Shown piece after piece: positions 34,324 through 46,216 of a DNA stretch of 64,000 bases. The DNA is taken from positions 1,302,001 to 1,366,000 of the forward strand of contig JAOVFP010000018.1 of NCBI GenBank assembly GCA_025738555.1. The letters are read 5' to 3'. The position numbers and the translations under genes were made by a program. The stretch comes from Cyathus striatus. Lineage: Eukaryota; Basidiomycota; Agaricomycetes; Agaricales; Nidulariaceae. Within the stretch, counting starts at the first letter, position 1; each line of letters starts with the position of its first letter. The notes beneath the pieces were generated by a model. That model made no database searches, was not told the DNA's origin, and was given only the letters and a program-made list of their open reading frames with translations.

Positions 34324-36300
34324 TTATTGTAATCCTATTCGCATTTGAATAGATATCATGGTACTGTATGCCTGACACCAATACAGGGCACGAGGCTTCC
34401 ATGTTGCTGCAGGCAAGTCAATTTCTGTTTCCTTTCCTCGTACTTTAATTACTTCAGACTCTGGGTAAGCCTCATTAATCCATTCATCATCGCTAATTCG
34501 CATGTTTGGTGGAGAACAGCCTTCCTGTCGTACTGAAACAAGAGATGATCAAAATAACTCCTCTATATGACTGGTTGGAAAAGGGCTCCCAGCACTTGGT
34601 GGTTTTGCTGCTTGCTGGGTCGCATTCTTGATTTGGTTTTCATGTATGTCGGCAGCTATTTCTTGAATCCCTAGATCATGATTGCTAGTGGGGTTTTGTC
34701 GATCAGTTTCCATTTCATTATCATGATCTTGTATGTGTCCAATTGTACCATGGTAGCGTTGGAGGATGTCAGGATGTACACCTGCATACTCATCAATATA
34801 TACTCCTTCTACAACCTTTCCAAGAAAATACATGTCCTAAAATCATTGAATTAGAGTTTAGTAGCAGAATAATTGTTAGATCATACATTTGGCGTTTGGT
34901 TGTTTGCATCTGATCCAGTAACAGGCTTGTTGTTCCATAAGAGCATAAATGTATCACAATCTTCATTGATTTCATCCATGAATATAAAGTGAAGCAGCCA
35001 TAAGTGGTGTGGATTATCCTTGTGGAATCCATGTAAATGTTCAAGCCAAAGAAAGAATGCTTTCCACTGGCGACAAAATTGTCTTCCTACTTCTACCCAT
35101 AACCTTTCAATACGGGTATTGTGAGTTGAGCTGCAGAATTAAATTACTACTGCATGCATAACAACATAATGAAACTAAAAGATACATACGATCCCCAGAG
35201 AAAAGACCCACGATTTGGGCCTTGTCTCATTATCATGTATACTGAGATTAATATATTCTCTCCACCTCTATCTCCTCGCATTCTTGAAGGACAGCCATAG
35301 TTCCTAATTGCATCGAGAAAGAGCTCTAACACTGTTACAGCTTTATTATTATCACTTGCTCTTAATGCTGTCACCTTTATTTTAATGTCAGTGAAAATTT
35401 GTAGGTTAACGAGCATATCAACACACACCATCCTTGAATAGCCATCTACTATTCCATGAATGACGATTCCATATTGAATAAGTTTATGGTGACCATCTAA
35501 GTGCCATAGACTATTGGGACGCTTTACTGTATACTTTCGTCGTCTTATTTCTCTTCTTCGGCGTAGAATCTGTCCCACTGGATCAATGCGACGAACAGAA
35601 CTGTATATTCGTCTTCTCTGTACTCGTAAGCCTTGAGTGCGAAGGTATCCTATCAAATAACGAATTCCAATACTGGGATTTGAAGCTTTGAATGTGGAAA
35701 CAAGCTTGTCTAGGTCACGATCTCTTAATCTGGAAATTTTTCGAGTTATACCATGTATTCCCATATTGCGTCGAAGTGTGTTCCATGAGATTCCAAGTGA
35801 TTTAGCCAACTTAGAAACAGTTATATTTCATTGTGATGACAATGCCTCTTTCAGGAAATCTGGATTGATAATTTTTCGAGGCCGGCCACGTTTTGTAGTC
35901 CTTTCATAAGAAATTGGATTTATAAAACGGATTTTTAAATTTTCTCTATTGATGATAGCTATGCTGTTATTTTCATATAAATTTCATGATAAAACGTTAC
36001 ACACTGCACATCTGACACTCCTTTTGCTTTCATTAATTCCACCACAGCCTCACCCATAATCTCCGCACATTCACGAAGCCATGATTCAGGAAGCGGTGTC
36101 ATCTGATCGGACTCTAATGCACGCAGCAGTGGCAAGCTATCACGGATAATAAGAGACGTCATTTGCTGTAATTGAATGGGATCAGCTTCATCCTGTTTTA
36201 GAAGCTGGGTGGCACGAAAATATGTTGCTTGGAGTGTATTGAATGCACGGTGTGTGTTCTCTGGCCATATTTTACCAGATGGAAGTGCAGGGAGTGGCAT
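34324..36300 (-). CDS. DDE (rve-type integrase core) transposase, one premature stop
   Basis: Six exons fit in phase: 36300-36005, 35945-35429, 35374-35190, 35130-34887, 34836-34596 and 34532-34324 (564 codons). The last donor is weak, so that junction is tentative. Domains in order: an N-terminal helical region (from MPLPALPSG), an RGRPRK basic patch, an HTH-like segment (VSKLAKSLGISWNTLRR), a helical linker (YLRTQGLRVQRRRIY...RRIDPVG), and the catalytic core with D in WHLDGHHK, D in RGDRGGEN and E in TRIERLW. A C-terminal exon ends EVIKVRGKETEIDLPAATW. All three acidic residues are present. TGA at 35828-35830 interrupts the HTH, probably from CGA. The 54-bp intron at 35375-35428 has no stop and a length divisible by three, so reading through it would insert 18 residues in the core. 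Confidence 0.78.
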
Positions 36301-36428
36301 GATAGTGGCTGTATTGGTGCGTGAATAATTTTAAATGGGTATCAGTGGTCCATTAATGGTGACATCCATTAAGTACGCTGAAACGGTGAGGCTATTTTTA
36401 TGGCTTATCTTTCTTACTCACACATTGA

Positions 36429-36436
36429 TATAAATA
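36429..36436 (+). promoter_or_regulatory. TATA box of the BTB gene in a divergent promoter
   Basis: TATAAATA lies 68-75 bp before the BTB start codon. The transposase ATG (36300) and the BTB ATG (36504) are 203 bp apart on opposite strands, so this interval is a shared divergent promoter. Confidence 0.55.
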
Positions 36437-36503
36437 GACTTCCTTTGCAAATTAGCGAACTGTTCTTTCTCTGTACACAATAGTACTCTGCTCACTGGGG
36501 ACC

Positions 36504-37479
36504 ATGACCACCGAGGATCAAATTCATCGTCACAGTCGATTTTATTTTGAGTATGGGCATGATATCTACCAAGTTAGCAATTGTATTCTGCTTTGTTTAT
36601 TTTTATCACTCACACCGTTTTTATCCAGGTTGATAATGTCCTTTATAAGCTGCATCGTGATTGGTTGATAGGGCTTTCAGACGCATTTGAGGGCATGTTC
36701 TTACTCCCACAGCCACCTGGAACATCACAAGGCTCTTCGGATGAGAATCCTATTAGGTTGCCAACTATCACATCAACCGAATTTGATCATTTCTTGTACT
36801 GGTTATATCCACATCTGTGAGTTATTTATTACCTATTATGTTTTCCATTTTATTAATTAGTAATATTAGAACTAACACCTTGCATAAATGGGATGTCGAT
36901 CACTGGGTAGCAGTAATGCGTGTTGGTGATCTATATGGCATCACTAAAGCTAAAGATGATGCTCGCGAACATGTCAGAAAAGGTGTTCGATATGGGAATG
37001 AAAACCCTGCAGTTGTTCTACAACTTGCTTGCAGATACGGTATAGATGAATGGTTTTCAGATGCATTTCATGCTCTCGCATGCAAGGAAATAAACTCCCT
37101 GCCTATAGATGATACTCAAAGAATTGAAACTCGATATCTTTTAGAAATTGCCAAGGTCCAAATCAAAATTCTGAAATATCGACGTCAACTGGCCTTTATT
37201 GCACCAGAGGTGACCCACATTCAAACATGTGTAGATAATAGAATTTGTGGCGATGCGCTTGAGGACGACTGGTGGAAACATGCCGGAAGAGCCCTTCTTG
37301 ATCCAATACTTCCTAAATCAAGCGACTCGATCGAATATGCGCTTGATTCATTTAATATTACAGGAATACATCAAGCCTGTTGGGAGAGGACGAAGACTGT
37401 GATGCCTCGTGATGCATTTCGGAGAGAGAGGGCTATTGTAGATCATACTGTATCGCAATTACTTCCTCTCCCTAAGTAG
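36504..37479 (+). CDS. BTB/POZ-domain protein carried by the transposon
   Basis: Three exons (36504-36572, 36629-36816 and 36870-37479) join in phase through 56-bp and 53-bp introns into 288 codons. The start (HSRFYFEYGHDIYQVDN) and VLYKLHRDWLIGLSDAFEGMF are the typical opening of agaricomycete BTB proteins (FYFEDG.V...VENTLF.VHK..L...S..F..MF). TSTEFDHFLYWLYP is the later BTB helix, and WVAVMRVGDLYGITKAKDDA follows the domain. The rest is an all-helical tail. Family knowledge: BTB folds mediate dimerisation and often recruit substrates to CUL3 ligases, and this family is highly expanded in mushrooms. The frame is intact, unlike the transposase. Its place inside the terminal repeats makes it cargo or a transposition helper. 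Confidence 0.8.
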
Positions 37480-37689
37480 TATAGTCACAGTACAGCTATA
37501 CCTGTATGAGCTTATTTGAACAATGACTTCACTTATAAATGTCCTTGATTTAATGGCAAGAAGTTAACAAAGGTGAAAAGATTTGAAGTGATTAGCAAAC
37601 ACTGGTGAATCACAAAAGACTTTTGTATATATGAGCAAAACACAAAAGAACGACAGTTTGAGAGCAATTTTAGAGGTAAAGTCTCCGTC

Positions 37690-38200
37690 ATAAGTAAAAT
37701 ATACCTCCTGGATATCATAAAAAGCGAATTATGAATTACATTGTAACGATTATAAAATCAGATATTTTATACAGGTAATGCTAACGACGAGCCAAACAAT
37801 ATACTGTCGCCCCAGCCACCCCTCCAGGTCAATTGCTTAATGAAGGCGGAATATGTTGAAAATTCGACTTTCATAAGTCTTTATGTACACCATAGAAGTA
37901 GACTAACTCAATTTTATAACATCCATGCATTTATTTTACTGCTTAGCAAGTATTACTGAAGAGTCTCCGCATGGTCAATAAGCGTGGGAAAACAAATTTT
38001 ACATGCGAAACGGCCGGAAAAGAGACTTTTCAGGCGTATATCTTTGTTATAATAGCTTAATAATATCATAGAATGTATATTCATATCGAAAACATAAGAA
38101 TTAGCTGAAAAAAACAGGAAATGTCTAATGCTACGGCACCCCCTTTGCTACGGCAACCGAACTACGGCACGGTTATTTTTTGATCAAACGGAGCGTCATA
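37690..38200. repeat. right terminal inverted repeat
   Basis: Inverted copy of 31028-31538, ending ...GATCAAACGGAGCGTCATA before CTGTAC. Confidence 0.9.
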
Positions 38201-38206
38201 CTGTAC

Positions 38207-38323
38207 AGGTCCAAACCGTACCGTAATTATACCGTATTGAATTTACTTTGTAGCTCATACGGGACGGCTACGGTTACCATACATCCGTATTATACGGATA
38301 CGGTGTACAGCCCTACCATGAAC
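38207..38323. mobile_element. right part of a hAT-like MITE that hosts the 29.7-38.2 kb elements
   Basis: The sequence is rich in CCGTA/TACGG subrepeats and ends GGTGTACAGCCCTA. The left part, with the same subrepeat style (CCGTAAGCCGTAACAG to AGAGTACGGGTA), is at about 29610-29668. The two halves meet at CTGTAC, so the elements between were probably inserted into this MITE. Confidence 0.5.
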
Positions 38324-38399
38324 ATCGTGATTCATTGGCGTTCATGTCACGAGTAACTTGCAGAAAGCACAACACAACGTGCACAGCCGTCTACCTGGA

Positions 38400-40200
38400 C
38401 GGCACCCAGGACCAGTCTACAATCACTTTTCAAGCATCGAGTCTCGATCCTTCTTCAGCTCGAGGAACTTAACTACAGCCTTCGCCAATTATGATTCTAC
38501 GCGTGCCAGTGCATGAATAAGCGCCGATGATTACATTGTGAACGATCTGAAGAAGCAGAGAAAGAGAACGTCCAGGGTACGCTACGTTGCTGTCGTCTCC
38601 GCTTCTCTGGCCTGTATCCCTTCTTCCACAATAACCATGGCCTATGGTACCGCTTCCGACGTGCGCTACTACGGTCCTTCCCCCTTATGCTCTTCGAACG
38701 TCTGCCGTAGGTATACATAGAGGCAGAGATGTCCTAAATAATAGGCTAGAGACACTTTGTGTGAAGGGATAGGTGTTGAGGAGGGTGTAGTAGGCGACAT
38801 CGGTATAGGCATCGGAAGCTGGGGTGGTGTCCAGCTGATCCTTAAATGGTTTTCCTCGTACGGTGGACGTGCTTACCCAAAAGGCATAACGGGAGAGGGT
38901 GCAGTACACGTCTCTTATGAGTATGGGTACGCGCGAGGTATAGAAGTGCTGGCATAGTGCAAGGCGTGATGGATGAATGATAAAGATGTTTAAGAACTAC
39001 CGCTTGAATAGGCGCAACATTTAGGTTTGCCTTGTAAATGTACAAAAAGCACAGGAAGATTGCCTGTCGTCTTGGAAAACATTGGACCACTCAACATTCC
39101 TTTCTGCCTCTTCAGCCCGTATCACCCTGTCCGTCCCAGCTTGAGCACCAGAAAGGTGGACAAAACCACCCGCGTGTGCGATGGTAGAGCGCACTACCAA
39201 AGTCCTATCCTTTCGGCCCTTCAAAGATCTCTTTGTAGGCCTACATAGCGAGTGGAGACGTGCCAAAGAATAGGCTAGAGACCTACTAAGCGATATAGAC
39301 GCTTTGAGGGGCTTTCTAATAGTGCTGATGCGTACTCGCGAAGCTTAACAGAGAAGCACTAATACAGCTCTTGAACAAGTATAGTTATGTTCGTGCTACA
39401 GGGCAAGTGCAAGCGTAAGCATCGGAGAGGAGTGAGTGTAGAAGAGAATCTAGCGCACTAGTCGCACCCGCATCTCAGAGGCTTGTCTACTCTGATTCAT
39501 ACTGCTAACTGAGTTCCATTGGTAGCAGCATGAGTGTGCATGGGGATCTGACCATACTGCGAGAAAAGGAAGAGTTAGTGAGGCTTGAGCGAAGCGTTGC
39601 AATTAACTTACCAACGAGCTAGTGACGCCCAATGCATCTTGAACTGTCATCGCATGCTTCCTCTCAACCTTAGCTTCTACAAAAAAAGCTGCCGTTGTTC
39701 AAAAGGCTCAAGTGAGCCGCAAAGCGATCTAGCACTTGTCCTTCATGTCGAAATAGTGAATCATTCTGATCTTCTAGGATCTGTTTAACAGTACGTGATT
39801 ATCGGTGGCTTGGGGATGTCGACTCTTTCAGTTGGGAAATAAGAGTGGGATGGGAAGTGGTAGGGTTGTAGTAGGTAGATGTTGGGAGATATTGGGAGAT
39901 GTCGTTATGGTTAGCAAAGGGGCATCGTTGAGGTGAGAGAAGCTGAATTGAACATTTGCCAAACATTGTCGTTGGAAGTCAGAATGCTCATCACGTGAAA
40001 ATTATCTTATCTTATCTACTTTCAGCTCCTAGCCCTTGGTGCTACAAGTTAGTAGTCACGAAGCGTTCACGTATCTATTTACTCAAATCACATCTGAGAA
40101 CAAATTTGACAGTACCAAGAAATCAAACGCGAAGATCAGCTCCATCAATAACAGTGCACTATTAGCTTGGCCTATTTATTCAATGAGCGCCTGCGGCCTG
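38400..40200. repeat. non-coding superunit, partial copy 1
   Basis: Contains module landmarks shared across the array: CGCTACTACGGTCC (about 38665), GGCGCAACATTTAGGTTTGCC (about 39010) and the tail section TCTGATTCATACTGC...GATCTGACCATACTG (39490-39560). No conserved reading frame. Confidence 0.55.
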
Positions 40201-40216
40201 AGCTGAACCTTGTGAA

Positions 40217-41444
40217 TAGTGTTGCTGCGAGATGAGGTGAGGTGTTACCAAGGTGTCGGCTAATTCACCTCGAGGCAGCTTGAGGTGATATCGATTTACC
40301 CCCGAGACGATGCACTGTATGCATCTGTTTGGTTGGTATAGCTTCTAATAAACCTATGTAGGTATATACTACACTAAATATTTCAGACAATTGTGTAGTA
40401 CAAGCTACTAAGTATTGGAAAAATCTATTAGTGATTCAACTGAGTGTCGTGCTGCCCTTTCATTACAATATCCTCCATAACCGACGAGTCGAGATCTATT
40501 ATGATAGAACACTCATCCTCAGAGGTTATTAAACCTTCCATAAAATTGAGGCATTTAGAACATGTTAGGTATTTGAGAATTTGAAGTCCCTCTATTGTAT
40601 CCAAGTTGATTGTGATTGACGAAGCATAAGTATCTATCTGTCTCTTTGCTTGATGAGAACGCTCACTCACAAGATACAGCGGAAGCCTGAGCTGGAATAA
40701 GTAATATCAACTGCAATACGATAATTAAAGAATGGGGAAATCGAATCATTGGCTCTAAAGGTAAATATAGTGTTAGCAAATGAAGAGGGAACTGAGACTG
40801 CATAGAATTTACCTCCTAGAACACAACGAGATCAAACAAACTCTTCGTCGACGGCAGCAATGCCTTGACGTCTGAGTTCTACATTGGAAATATGTCAAGG
40901 AAGAACAGGTAGCTGTGAATTTTGGAGGGAACTTGGAAGTCGACGTGCTGACAATTGATAAGAGAGGCTTCTGGAAGAGCTTTCATTCGTGTGTGCCTTC
41001 CACTTTGTGCGCGATACCCAAAACCAGGCCTCTTATTCTTTGAAGCATTCAATTAAGTTCCTCATAGACTGGGAGGATGAGTGATAGGGTCTGAAGGCCC
41101 ATGACGCCTGTGCAATTTTCTTTCAACTTTGCAGTGTTTCCTTTGCCATAAAATAATGCCTATGGCAACAGCTGTTTACGCCAAGTAAATATTTATTACA
41201 ATATTATAAACAGAGTGAAAAAGAAAGTCTGTTAAGGAGTTTGTAAGGCAGTACGTACAGTGCTGAATACATAGGAGAATAAGTCGGAGGAGCGCGGTGC
41301 GTTGACAAGGAAGTAATTAGTACACATTGAAACACGTGAGGGAAAGTAATTGTTCATGTTTGACTCGTTACCTCAAGGTACACCTTGACTCAGCGCTACC
41401 AAGGTACCTTCACCTCGGTGACAACTCACCTTGCGGCAACACTA
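40217..41444. mobile_element. 1.2-kb TIR element (TAGTGTTGC ends)
   Basis: It starts TAGTGTTGCTGCGAG and ends with the inverted CTTGCGGCAACACTA. The superunit sequence resumes on both sides (GGCCTATTTATTCA before, ATTCGCC...GATCCAAATTTGA after), so this is an insertion. A clear 8-bp duplication was not found. A minus-strand 80-codon frame (40428-40670, with INLDTIEGLQILKYLTCSKC) looks protein-like but unplaced; it may be a transposase remnant or captured exon. The GAGGTGA/TCACCTC text is repeated near both ends. Confidence 0.6.
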
Positions 41445-44400
41445 ATTCGCACCAATTCGCCCACACGATCCAAATTTGACTGTTCCAATCCACTGGATTA
41501 TCGATAACCCATGAGAAGCAGTATTCAATCGATCCCGTCGTATACCAAACTGCCTGACGAATATGCTTATAAGCGCTGCTGGCTTATCTATGAAATGCAC
41601 GCGATGCAGGAGATACAATGGGACAGACATGGGACTTTTCATATAAAAGAAAGACATACTGTAAAGAAATGTGGCCGCTCAATAAGATGCGCAGGAAAAG
41701 TACAACAGTAATAAGTACACAAATCCTGACCGCATAGTTACGTTCAACCTTGAGTCAATCGTGCACCGCGAGAGCATATGCATTTCGAATCGACCCGACA
41801 TCTGAGCTTAATTTCGTAACGGGAGTGCAATCAAATCAGACTCTGCCTTCACCCTGGTGCGTGTAGGAAGCAAGGACGGTAGGGACATTGAAAGAGGCCA
41901 AGATAACCGAGTGAATGTGTCGAAAGCAGTTGGTCCTAGACATAATACCACGTCCACGCACAGGAAAATCCTCAACGACGTAAGATCACTACAGAAGGTA
42001 GCTCTTCCATCCTGCCAAGCGTCCCGGACTCTCTGTGTGGGCTGTACACACGAGGAATATGCCGGGTAAAGAAAGAGCGTAGTGGGATGCGTCCACGCAC
42101 AGCTTGGCGTATGAATAGGAGGAGGAGAAAACAAGGACACCTTATACAAGAAGATGTAGACGCTTGCAAGAATGTCCTTACTTCATAGAGGCTCAACAAC
42201 CTTCATTGACTTCCTAGTCTCAATCCCCCTTCCATTCCGACTTAAATAACAAAACCGACAACTTGAGACAGACACACCAACACCCTTCACGAATAAGATC
42301 CTACGTGCGCCACCAGATATTCTCCTTTCTGGGTCCTCTCCGTGGTCATCGTGGCGCACGGAGGCGAGACAGCACTAATATGGGCACAGGAGATGATCTA
42401 CGTGGAGGCTTAGGAGGTGCAGAGGCATACAGAAGAGGGTATCAGAGTCGTAAACGAAACTCGATACATTCCGCGTGTTTTCTTCATTGGATCCAGGAGG
42501 TGCAAGCGGTAGCCACGGTAGTGGTTGCGTTTAAGTATCAAGGAGGAAGGACAGGTGCAAAGGGTGTCGGTGAATAACAAAGACGTTCAAGAACTCCCGC
42601 TTGATCTGAGGTACAACGTTGACGATTGCCTCGTGAACATGCAGAGACAGTAGGATAAGATGTCTGTCGTCCTGAATCGAACATGGGGACCACTCTATGT
42701 CACCCTGCCTTCATCCCCGACTCTCGAGCCTGTATCCCTGCCCCTTTGCACTACAATCATGGCGTACGGTGCCGCTAACGCTCGCTACTACGGCCCTCCT
42801 GCTTCTCTTCGAAGGGCCAGTGCAGTAGGTATAGAAATGGGACATAGACGACCTAGAGAATTGGCTGGGGACGCTCTATCTGAAGGGATAGGTGTTGCGC
42901 AGGGTGTAGTGGACGAAAATGGTATATACTTCTCTGGGATAGTGTCTAGTTGATCCATAAGTGATTGTCCTCTTTTCGCTGACGTGCCCACACAAAAGGC
43001 GTAACAGGAAAAGGTGCAGGACACATCTCTTCATAACGTAAGGGCACGTTACTACGGTTCTTTCGGTGCAGCGGTGAGGTTTGTCTCGTGAACGTGCAGA
43101 GAGAGCAATAATAGCTGTCCGCTGTCCTGGATGGGTACATGGGTCCACTATACATCGTCTTGGCTCTCATCCTCGACTCTCAGGCTTGTATCCCTGCCTG
43201 CGTGCGCTACAATCATAGGGTAAGGTATCGCCGACGCGCGCTACTACGGTCCTTTCTCCCCATTCTCTTCGAAGGGCTGCGGTAGGCACACATATGGAAC
43301 AGAGACATCCTAGAGAATCGGCCGGAGACGCTCTGCGTGAAAAGATAGGCGTGCGGGGGGTGTAGGGGACGAACACGTTATAGCGTCGGAAGCTGGGATA
43401 GTGTCTAGCTGATCCGTAAGCGGTTCTCCTCGTATGGTGGACATGCTTACGCAAAAGGCGTAACGGGAAAAGGCGGGGTACATGTTCCTAACGAGCATGG
43501 TGATGCGTGTGCTATGGAAGTGCAGACGTATGCAAGGTGTGATGGGTAATGATAAAGACATTCCAGAGCTCCCGCTTGAATAGGCACAACGATCGGGTTT
43601 GCTTCGTGAACGTGAAAAAGGAGCAGGAAAGGCTGCCCGGCATCTTGGAACGAACCGGGAACCACTTGACTTCCCCCTCGTCTCCGCCTCTCGGGCCTGC
43701 ATCCCCCCTTCTACTACCACCAGGGCCCAAGGTACCGCCCGTGCGCACCACCACAGATATATCCCCATGGTGTCTTCGGAGTCTCGTCGTAGGCATACAT
43801 AAGGAGTGTATGTTGTGCTAGAGAATGGACCAAGGATGCTATGCGTGAAAGGAAGGCGTTACGGGGGGCATAAGGGGCGAAAATGGTGTAGGCTTTGAGA
43901 GCGATCAGATCGTTCGTTGTGAACCGCATACTACATAGCTGTATTCCCCTTCCAATATGCGTGGCGCGGACGCGTAAGGTGAAGCGGGAGGTACAGTATA
44001 TGTGTTGGATGAGTGTGGTTATGCGTGTTCTGCAGGGAAAGTGCAACCGTGAGTAGTAAGCATTGGGAGGAAGTGAATCGCACGCACCGGTGGCACACAC
44101 AGCCTTAGAAATCAGTCCAATACATGCAGATAACTGAGTACCATTGGCAGCGTATGAATGTATACGGGGATCTGACGTTATCCTGTGAAAGGAGGAAGAG
44201 CTGCTGGCGAAGGAAGCGTCGATGAGTCAACTGAGTAGAAGAGCAGGGGTGAGAGAAAGTGCTTACTGGTAACAAAGAACTAGAGATGCCCAACTTATCC
44301 TTCTGCACCATCGCTTACGCCTTCGTAATTTCCAACAACTGTGGCGTTCAGCATGAGGACCCGAAAGTAATCCGGTAGTCCACGACGTCGAATAAGTGTG

Positions 44401-44501
44401 TCTTCAGGTCTTCTCGGGTTTGTTCAACAGGGCGTGCGGATCTGTATCTTGAAAATTTCGAGTCTCTCAGGTGGGAGTAAGAGTGGGGAGTTGAAATGGT
44501 A
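41445..44501. repeat. non-coding superunit copy 2
   Basis: Order of parts: a segment like CGACCCGACATCTGAGC, then GAAAGCAGTTGGTCC with GATCACTACAGAAGG (41800-42200), several copies of a 300-450-bp module (TTGCCTCGTGAACATGC, TCGCTACTACGGCCC, CATACATATGG-like, GATAGGTGTTGCG), and a tail (TCTGACGTTATCCTG to ATGGTAGGGTTGTCG). Superunits 46.5-50.6 and 57.6-60.2 kb repeat this order. Minus-strand frames up to 152 codons are not conserved between copies. Confidence 0.65.
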
Positions 44502-44510
44502 GGGTTGTCG

Positions 44511-46106
44511 CAGTCTCCTTCCCAGACCCTATAGGATGTCTCGATCTTAGAGCGGTACACAATTTTTAATCCAAGTTCGTTAGGTGATAAGTAAAATATT
44601 TAAGTCATTGTAATCAACCAATCATATCGTTTGAATCGATCAATTCCCTTTTTGGAATTGGGTACTTTGAACTTTAATTCGGTGAGACATCCTATAGGGT
44701 CTGACATATAACATATACAAACACCACAGCCACCTTGATGGCCAGCTCGCCGACATCATTCTGAGTATGAAAGTAAATGCTCAGGGGGAGTCGCGTCGAC
44801 GCGTGTCAATTTCATTGCAATCTGTATGACTCCAATCCCTTCAGTTGTCGACATTCGAAGCAAAATATTTGACACATTTGGTATACGGCAGTGTTTCTGG
44901 CAAATAAATGTGGTGAGGCTGCCCTCAAAAGTGATAGTGAAGCTATTTCAATCGTTGGAACAAGCCTTGGGAAGATATTGACTTTCTGAGTGCCGCTCAT
45001 TTTCTGTCCAGAAGAAAATATACTTATTATAATTACAGGGAAGCAACATATAGAATCACTGAGTGAAACAGGAAAGAATGGCATGTTTATTGGGAGAGAG
45101 TTGAGACACTGCTACAACTACAAGCTTGTTTGAACTTGGTCAGTACACAAACACAAGTTATAGTGGATACTAATTATACCTTAGGCTACCAAAAACTTTG
45201 AATAAAAAATGATCATTGTTAGTCCCGAGACAAATGAGCTCTCACCAAAAGATATACCAATAGCTTGGTAACTACTAACATCTGCAACACTTCTGAGGAC
45301 CGAAACACATTCTGAATGAAGTCTAAATGAAGTTTGCAATATCCTACAGCCAATCTTGCTTCTATTTGACAGTAGACTCAATGTTCCAACATTTGTTTCA
45401 GCATTCAAAAGATATTGAGACCCCTGTCAAAATTCGAGGCCTGGAAATTTGTTCTAAACAATTGGAAAGTTAGAGATCCGCCGCCCCTGCTGAAGTTTCT
45501 CGTTGTCTTCAATGATATCAGCGTGTCTATACCTGCTCAGGGCTTTTAAGTTTCACCTGCATATTGGGAAAAATCTCCTGATATTCCTGATGACTTCAAG
45601 GAGGACGAAGTACAGGGTTTATTATTTACTGACGGTGCACACTTGTGGAGCAGTGGAACAGTGTATAGTACAGATTTGTTTGGGATGGTCAGTGTCGCAA
45701 TTGAATAACTAAGTTCATTAAATGTTCTTGTAGTCTATGTTGTCCACCATCATTGTCGTCATGAGTTATGTATGGATCTCTTTAATCGACGCGAGGTGAT
45801 GCTAAGTAATGCTATCGAAACTCTTGATGCGTCATCTGTTTTTGGAAATGGTCAATTCAAACTCAGAATATAATGGCCTCTGCGGCGGTCAGCTCGACCC
45901 TCCTATTTGTATATGTTATATGCCAGACCCTATAGGATGTCTCACCGAATTAAAGTTCAAAGGTACCCATTTCCAAAAAGAGAATGATCAAATAAAGTGA
46001 TATGATAAAACTACTTAAGAGTTTCCCAAATAACTCATGAACTCGGAATAAAAATTGTGTACCGCTCTAGGATCGAGACATCCTATAGGGTCTGGGAAGG
46101 AGACTG
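44511..46106. mobile_element. 1.6-kb MULE-like element with 9-bp target duplication
   Basis: GGGTTGTCG occurs at 44502-44510 and 46107-46115. The ends are inverted repeats of about 215 bp that begin CAGTCTCCTTCCCAGACCC, diverged in their middle. Each contains a nested inverted motif CAGACCCTATAGGATGTCTC at its own two ends. The tail of the superunit continues on the far side, confirming insertion. The 1.2-kb interior has no transposase that I recognise. It has two minus-strand exon-like stretches (44812-45084 and 45181-45408, the latter followed by a GTGAGAG-like donor), so it may carry captured host exons. Confidence 0.75.
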
Positions 46107-46216
46107 GGGTTGTCGTAACGAGGCTGTCGTTGACAATGAATGGTCGAAAATGGTCAAGAATAATCATGTGATTACATATTACTACGTGAGAATCGAGATT
46201 GACGCGAGATTTAGGT

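Larger units (their letters stand above)
31028..38200. mobile_element. 7,173-bp DNA transposon with 511-bp terminal inverted repeats and three genes
   Basis: The terminal repeats 31028-31538 and 37690-38200 are inverted copies in which I see no mismatch. CTGTAC flanks both outer ends (31022-31027 and 38201-38206), a 6-bp target duplication. Inside are a DDE transposase gene (34324-36300, minus), a divergently transcribed BTB gene (36504-37479, plus) and a multi-exon gene (31947-33793, minus). The DDE protein is of the rve type found in many fungi. From memory the TAT... ends and a 6-bp duplication resemble Repbase IS3EU elements, which needs checking. The identical arms imply recent insertion or conversion, although the transposase has a stop. 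Confidence 0.85.

Noticed and set aside
41808..42149. A 113-codon minus-strand frame shared in part with 47016-47303
   Set aside because: The two copies stay in the same frame only for their first half and diverge by indels; not a conserved protein.
43310..43768. A 152-codon minus-strand frame in the array
   Set aside because: Sister modules at the same place have stops and frameshifts, so it is not a conserved gene.
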